DNA of 26,093 nucleotides from Alphaproteobacteria bacterium UBA2903 (lineage in GTDB: Bacteria > Pseudomonadota > Alphaproteobacteria > CAAGCB01 > CAG-977), in the NCBI GenBank assembly GCA_002349565.1, contig DEDN01000012.1:55105-81197 (forward strand). Direction: 5' to 3'. Each line of letters begins with the position of its first letter. Positions within the stretch are counted from its first letter, which is position 1. Under the pieces are notes generated by a model. That model was not told the origin of the DNA, ran no database searches, and saw only the letters and a list, made by a program, of their open reading frames with translations. This document shows positions 22,737 to 26,093 of the stretch, one piece after another. A program made the translations under genes and the position numbers.

Positions 22737-22777
22737 AAAAAAAAGAAAGGCTGATTCCTGCGGAAAGAGCCTTTCTT
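22737..22777 (-). terminator. Rho-independent terminator of the secretin-like operon
   Basis: AAGAAAGGCT (22743-22752) pairs with AGCCTTTCTT (22768-22777), extended by an inner TTCC/GGAA stem. On the minus strand eight T follow (22744-22737). It lies 40 bp after the stop at 22818. Confidence 0.8.
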
Positions 22778-22817
22778 GGAATTTTTTGTCGAAAAATATT
22801 TGCTGTAAAAGCCCTCG

Positions 22818-23573
22818 CTACTGAACGGGCGGCACATTCAGCAAAGCGATGTATCCCGGCGGGATTCGCGTCGTCGCATAGCGGATATTCGCCGTTTCGA
22901 TCTGGAATTTCGGAATTTGCAGCATGTCGGACGCAATGCCGAAAAAGTCGCGCGCTTCCAGTTCTTTGCGCTGCGCGTTCATCACATAGAACACACAGCC
23001 CTGTCCCCTTTGGGCGATGCCGCAGCGGGGGCGTCCTTTGGGAATTTCGGCATTCACAACAACGCCCGGCAGCTCGTCCGCGCCGCGCGAATCCATTGCG
23101 CCGTAAAAGAATCCCAGTCCCGCGCCGACCGCCATGAAGATCAAGAAAAAGAACAAAATCATCGGCGTTCTGATAAACGCGGGCGGCAGTCCCAAATCGG
23201 ACGCAAAATTTTTGTCGTACGGACTGACGAAATCCTCTTCGTCTTCATCCGACTGCGGAGGAATCTCTTCGTCCAGATCATCGATAAATTCGGCTTCCTG
23301 TTCGGGGGCTTCGACCTGTTCCGCAACGGGTTCGGGCGGCAAAGGCGGTTCTTCGACAGGGGGAACGGGCATTTGCCCCATTGCAGGCTGAGGCATCGGA
23401 TAGCCCATCGGACGCGGCGGCATTTTCATCCCCGCGGGCATCGGATAGCCCATCGGACGCGGCGGCATTTTCATCGGCATCTTCATCGGCATCGGACGCG
23501 GCATGCCGCCCTGCGCGGGCGGAACCTGTCCGTACACGGGCGGATGAGGATATTGTTGATCTTGATCGGACAT
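22818..23573 (-). CDS. Pro/Met-rich single-pass membrane protein of the secretin-like operon
   Basis: Not assigned to a family. The 251 residues have a cytoplasmic N-terminus of Pro, Met, Gly and Lys/Arg (1-70) containing two copies of MKMPPRPMGYPMP, an acidic linker (75-116), one transmembrane helix (about 136-158), and a periplasmic C-terminal domain (160-251) with Cys184 and Cys193, probably disulfide-bonded. The layout is like bitopic envelope-machine components that join a cytoplasmic partner to the periplasm. It follows the secretin-like lipoprotein gene by 11 bp, with the strong ribosome-binding site AAAGGAG, and is followed by a terminator, so it is the last gene of the operon. Confidence 0.7.
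   Translation of the reverse strand: MSDQDQQYPHPPVYGQVPPAQGGMPRPMPMKMPMKMPPRPMGYPMPAGMKMPPRPMGYPMPQPAMGQMPVPPVEEPPLPPEPVAEQVEAPEQEAEFIDDLDEEIPPQSDEDEEDFVSPYDKNFASDLGLPPAFIRTPMILFFFLIFMAVGAGLGFFYGAMDSRGADELPGVVVNAEIPKGRPRCGIAQRGQGCVFYVMNAQRKELEARDFFGIASDMLQIPKFQIETANIRYATTRIPPGYIALLNVPPVQ
23393..23475. repeat. Two 38-bp direct repeats at 45-bp spacing inside a coding region
   Basis: Bases 23393-23430 and 23438-23475 are identical, giving a 45-bp (15-residue) period that encodes the repeated MKMPPRPMGYPMP segment. The perfect DNA identity suggests recent duplication or slippage. Confidence 0.85.
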
Positions 23574-23584
23574 AGCGAACTCCT

Positions 23585-24808
23585 TTAGTTCAGTTCTTTG
23601 ACCAAACGAACAATGTGCGGCGTCAAAACGACAACCGTTTCATAGCCTTTGAGCGAATCGGCGAAGGACGACGCGGGAATGCCGATCAGCAAAATATTGT
23701 CGCCCAGCGTGCTGTCCGTTTTGAACGCCGTGATTTCACCCTGCATCGAATCCAGCGTCAGAACGGATTTCATTCTGCGTTCGCCGAACAATTCGGTTTG
23801 CGCCATCAGCGACAGCTGCGCTTCGGGCATCGACATGTACCCGCATCTGCCGACATCGAAACGGGCGCGCCATTTGTCCGCGGCGATAAACATGCCTTCG
23901 GACACCACGGCGTACTGGGAACGCGTCGTCAAAAAGCGGTTCAGGCTTGCCGAATTGATCTGATGAGCCGTAATCAGCGCGCGCCCCAAAACCCCGTTGA
24001 CGGTAACGCGAATCGTTCCCGCGCCGAACGTATCGACCAAATCCTGCCAGTTGATTTCCTTTGCCGCGCCGACGGGCTTGACGCGCAGCACTTGAACGCT
24101 GAACACGATCAGATTCGGTTCTTTGTCGAACAAATCGATCAATTTGCGGACTTTCTGCTCGACGCTTTTGTCGCCTTTGAAAGAAACGACGTTTTCCTCC
24201 CAATTGACCATCAAGTCGTGCATGCCCGCGCCGCGCAGAGAATCCAACACGGCAATCATCACCTCGCGTCTGGCAGGAACGGTCAGATTCCAATCGACTT
24301 CGCGGCTGACAAACAGCGTTTTCTGCGCCGCGTCGTAGCGGTAGTACACATCGGCGGCGGAAGCAATCATATCCATCACGTCGCCCAATTCGCCCGTAAT
24401 GTTTTCGGCGGCAAGTTCGGGGAACGGACCGTCAACGCCGATGACTTTGATTTTTGCCCCGCTCAGCAGCTTGTAAAACACTTTTTCGGCGGTCTGCCCG
24501 TCAAACGAAAATCCCGTAACTTCGTAGCGCGGCAAATAATCGCCCCCCTGCGCGCGGGAAAGTTTGAACGCTTCCTGCTGGAAAGGAATGACGGTCATAA
24601 TGTTTTTTTGCGAATCTTCGATCGTGCAGCGCAGCGGAGTTTCCAAACTGACCATTTGCGCCGAACGCGTCGTCGCCGGTTCGGTCGGCAGATCCGTGGG
24701 ACGAACCAGATTGACGATCGGACGACCCGCGCGGATATTCCTGCTTTCACAAGCGGTCAGCGCAATCGAGACGGCAAGTGCTGCCAAACAAGTCAACATT
24801 CGGAACAT
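23585..24808 (-). CDS. Secretin-like outer-membrane lipoprotein (PilN/type IVb pilus-like)
   Basis: Probable outer-membrane lipoprotein related to secretins of type IVb pili (PilN/BfpB-like). From the ATG at 24808 the signal peptide MFRMLTCLAALAVSIALTAC ends in the lipobox LTAC with Cys20. The middle has N-domain-like segments (VTGFSFDGQTAEKVFYKLLS; LMVNWEENVVSFKGDKSV). The C-terminus carries IGIPASSFADSLKGYETVVV and LTPHIVRLV, close to the end of secretin domains. With 407 residues it is shorter than PilN (about 560), so the pore part may be reduced. The ATG at 24808 is preferred over 24826 because AAGGA lies 7 bases before it and it does not overlap the previous gene. It could form the outer-membrane part of a pilus or secretion apparatus. 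Confidence 0.7.
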   Translation of the reverse strand: MFRMLTCLAALAVSIALTACESRNIRAGRPIVNLVRPTDLPTEPATTRSAQMVSLETPLRCTIEDSQKNIMTVIPFQQEAFKLSRAQGGDYLPRYEVTGFSFDGQTAEKVFYKLLSGAKIKVIGVDGPFPELAAENITGELGDVMDMIASAADVYYRYDAAQKTLFVSREVDWNLTVPARREVMIAVLDSLRGAGMHDLMVNWEENVVSFKGDKSVEQKVRKLIDLFDKEPNLIVFSVQVLRVKPVGAAKEINWQDLVDTFGAGTIRVTVNGVLGRALITAHQINSASLNRFLTTRSQYAVVSEGMFIAADKWRARFDVGRCGYMSMPEAQLSLMAQTELFGERRMKSVLTLDSMQGEITAFKTDSTLGDNILLIGIPASSFADSLKGYETVVVLTPHIVRLVKELN

Positions 24809-24818
24809 TTTGTTTTCC

Positions 24819-25736
24819 TTAAGCATTCTGTTGTTCCGCCGAAGCGGGTTGAGCGGGCTGCGGTTCGGACGGCGCCGGCTGTTCGTCGGGGGCGACGAAG
24901 CCGTCGGGCGCGGGACCGATGTCGCCTTCGGGTTCGGAGTTGTCCGCCAAAGACCCCAAGCGGTTTTTCACTTCGTCCAAAGATTCCTCTTCCTCGGACA
25001 GCATTTCCGGAGGCGCGTTGTCCTCAAATTCCTTTTTGAACTCCGCCAGCAGTTTGCGCAAAGCGGCATCCCCGCCTTTATAGCGGTCGCGGACGATGGC
25101 GGCATAAGGCGGCGTCAGAATCTCCATGCCGAACGTCAAAATCTCGTCCAGCAAGTCAAGGATGTAACCGAAGTAAGGATACTGTGTCAGCTCCAGTCCG
25201 CCCAAATGAACGCATCGCGCGCTGGTGCGGGAAATCGTTTGGTCGTAATAGGTTTTCAACCGCATAAAATGGTCAAAATTCCACAACTGGTCAATCGTCA
25301 GTCCGTACGGATTGCTTCCCCCGCTTGCGGCAACAACGGCTTGATTCGATTCGGCGTCGGCAATCTTTTTTGTCAGCCGCGCCAGCAAATCCGCCCCCGC
25401 TTTGCCGAAAACGGCAAGCCATTTTTGCATTTCGGGCAGCTGTTCCCTGACTTTGGCGGGATCAATCGGGCGGCGGGGATCCGCCAGCCGCGACGCTTCC
25501 GTCCACATGGAACCCGCCTTTTCGTACCTGAGCGCGCGATCCAGATTCGTTTTGACTTTGGCTTGATTGCTTTCGGGGCAATCCTGAACGATCGTCGGCA
25601 GCTTTGAACGCCATTCCGCCCCCCACACGGCTTCGGCAAGGGAACGGACGCGCCCCAATCCCTCTTGCGTATCCTGATACGCCAAAAGGGCTTCGTACAA
25701 TGAAGACAGCGCCACCGGAATTTCTTTTTCAGCCAT
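24819..25736 (-). CDS. Hypothetical soluble protein of the secretin-like operon
   Basis: Not recognised. The 305 residues are mainly helical, with no signal peptide or membrane segment, so probably cytoplasmic. The acidic, Pro/Gln-rich tail (from about 240, ending SEPQPAQPASAEQQNA) looks disordered. Its middle (LWNFDHFMRLKTYYDQTISR, then GYILDLLDEILTFGMEILTP) is the most structured-looking part. It is the first gene of the operon, with a candidate promoter upstream, and lies 10 bp before the secretin-like gene. A role as the cytoplasmic component of the same apparatus is inferred from position only. Confidence 0.6.
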   Translation of the reverse strand: MAEKEIPVALSSLYEALLAYQDTQEGLGRVRSLAEAVWGAEWRSKLPTIVQDCPESNQAKVKTNLDRALRYEKAGSMWTEASRLADPRRPIDPAKVREQLPEMQKWLAVFGKAGADLLARLTKKIADAESNQAVVAASGGSNPYGLTIDQLWNFDHFMRLKTYYDQTISRTSARCVHLGGLELTQYPYFGYILDLLDEILTFGMEILTPPYAAIVRDRYKGGDAALRKLLAEFKKEFEDNAPPEMLSEEEESLDEVKNRLGSLADNSEPEGDIGPAPDGFVAPDEQPAPSEPQPAQPASAEQQNA

Positions 25737-25767
25737 AGTATCCGTCCGATAAAAATCCTTTGTTTAA

Positions 25768-25797
25768 TTTATATTATGTTTCGACACAAAAAAGCAA
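25768..25797 (-). promoter_or_regulatory. Candidate promoter of the secretin-like operon
   Basis: Minus-strand TTGCTT (25797-25792) and TATAAA (25773-25768; 5 of 6) with an 18-base spacer, about 31 bp before the start at 25736, in a 72-bp AT-rich gap. Confidence 0.4.
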
Positions 25798-25808
25798 ACA
25801 TTTCCTTA

Positions 25809-26093
25809 TCAAAGATACGGATCGTCCGAATCGTCGGCGACGGACACGACGACTTGGTCGGGCGGAACGGCGGCTTTGAACGCATGCGGCATCGCTTTGA
25901 ACGTCGGCAAGACCGCCGTCGTCGTTTTCAAAAAGCGCTTCAAAGGCACATCCCCGTCCAAACGCAGCAATTGAGCGACATCCTGCGGCGAATTGAGCGG
26001 CGGAGCGGGCGGCGGTACGGGTTCGTAGACCACGGGAGCGTTTTCCTGCGGTTCGCCGTCCATGAAAAGATCGGCTTCTTCTTCCTCAACGGG
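25809..26093 (-). CDS. C-terminal part of an unknown protein (cut by window edge)
   Basis: The minus-strand frame is open from the right edge to a stop at 25809, giving the last 94 residues. An in-frame ATG at 26063 is probably internal, because acidic sequence of the same kind (PVEEEEADLF) precedes it. Visible parts: an acidic/Pro-rich linker (VYEPVPPPAPPLNSP), a short helical piece (DVAQLLRLDGDVPLKRF), and an acidic end (VADDSDDPYL). No family is recognised. Its Pro/Glu-rich style matches the two unknown proteins of the operon downstream, so it may belong to the same apparatus. Confidence 0.5.
   Translation of the reverse strand, partial: PVEEEEADLFMDGEPQENAPVVYEPVPPPAPPLNSPQDVAQLLRLDGDVPLKRFLKTTTAVLPTFKAMPHAFKAAVPPDQVVVSVADDSDDPYL

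Larger units (their letters stand above)
22575..22817. other. AT-rich intergenic region with promoter, palindrome and terminator
   Basis: The largest gap in the window (243 bp). It holds a terminator for the upstream operon (22737-22777), a palindrome TTGAAAA-aa-TTTTCAA (22665-22680) inside an A/T-rich stretch, and a candidate promoter for iscX. I see no coding region; a short minus-strand frame at 22631-22837 is low-complexity and overlaps the terminator. Confidence 0.6.

Noticed and set aside
23393..23475. Repeat pair as a CRISPR-like array
   Set aside because: Only two units, 7-bp separation, in frame within a coding region.
23615..25039. Plus-strand frame of 474 codons opposite the secretin-like gene
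   Set aside because: Arg/Gln/Phe/His-rich translation typical of antisense frames in this genome; the minus-strand gene has a lipobox, ribosome-binding site and operon context.

Overview
The window is a dense, chromosome-type stretch (no gene-free stretch longer than about 250 bp) with intermediate-to-high GC coding regions and AT-rich gaps. Its gene content points to an alphaproteobacterium: F1 ATP synthase genes in the order atpH-atpA-atpG-atpD without atpB/E/F, a MucR/Ros-type regulator, a DUF1150 protein, and the pair mitofilin (Mic60-like)-HemY lying divergent to tsaD-gpsA. That pair-and-divergence is a known alphaproteobacterial arrangement. Several housekeeping proteins are unusually divergent (AtpG, AnmK, RNase J, MucR), which would suit an uncultured, perhaps host-associated lineage. 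That last point is inference only.

Layout. (1) 1-4208, minus strand: F1 ATP synthase operon atpH, atpA, atpG and the N-terminal two thirds of atpD (cut by the left edge). AtpG carries a large low-complexity insertion. (2) 4318-5344, minus: a permuted papain/NlpC-P60-like protein and a small acidic helical partner with overlapping genes. (3) 5433-6719, plus: a divergent AnmK; it overlaps tail-to-tail with a YgjP-type metalloprotease that is coupled to a YcgN cysteine-cluster protein. (4) 7887-9878, minus: mucR, queA and a SUKH (SMI1/KNR4) protein. (5) 9950-10534, minus: an HNH/WHH-type nuclease-like protein, with its ribosome-binding site inside a perfect inverted repeat. (6) 10605-13932, minus: pheA, an outer-membrane beta-barrel, TerC, DUF1150 and a DTW-domain tRNA-modifying enzyme, packed with stop/start overlaps. 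(7) 14046-15849, plus: three more paralogues of the same HNH family in tandem, ending in a strong terminator. (8) 15940-18495, minus: hemY and the mitofilin gene, divergent to tsaD-gpsA (18578-20615, plus), which end in a bidirectional terminator. (9) 20682-22574, minus: iscX and an RNase J-like gene. (10) 22818-25736, minus: a three-gene operon with a small secretin-like lipoprotein flanked by a Pro/Met-rich single-pass membrane protein and a soluble protein, plus the end of another unknown gene at the right edge.

The part most likely to be new is the four-member HNH family (one copy beside a SUKH protein, three in tandem). All four keep the putative catalytic His/Asn pattern with near-constant spacing, while their N- and C-terminal arms diverge. 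Two copies share a similar extended -10 promoter, and one has a hairpin that may block expression from read-through transcripts. The papain-like pair and the secretin-like operon could be parts of an effector/secretion repertoire, but no link among them is shown by the sequence.
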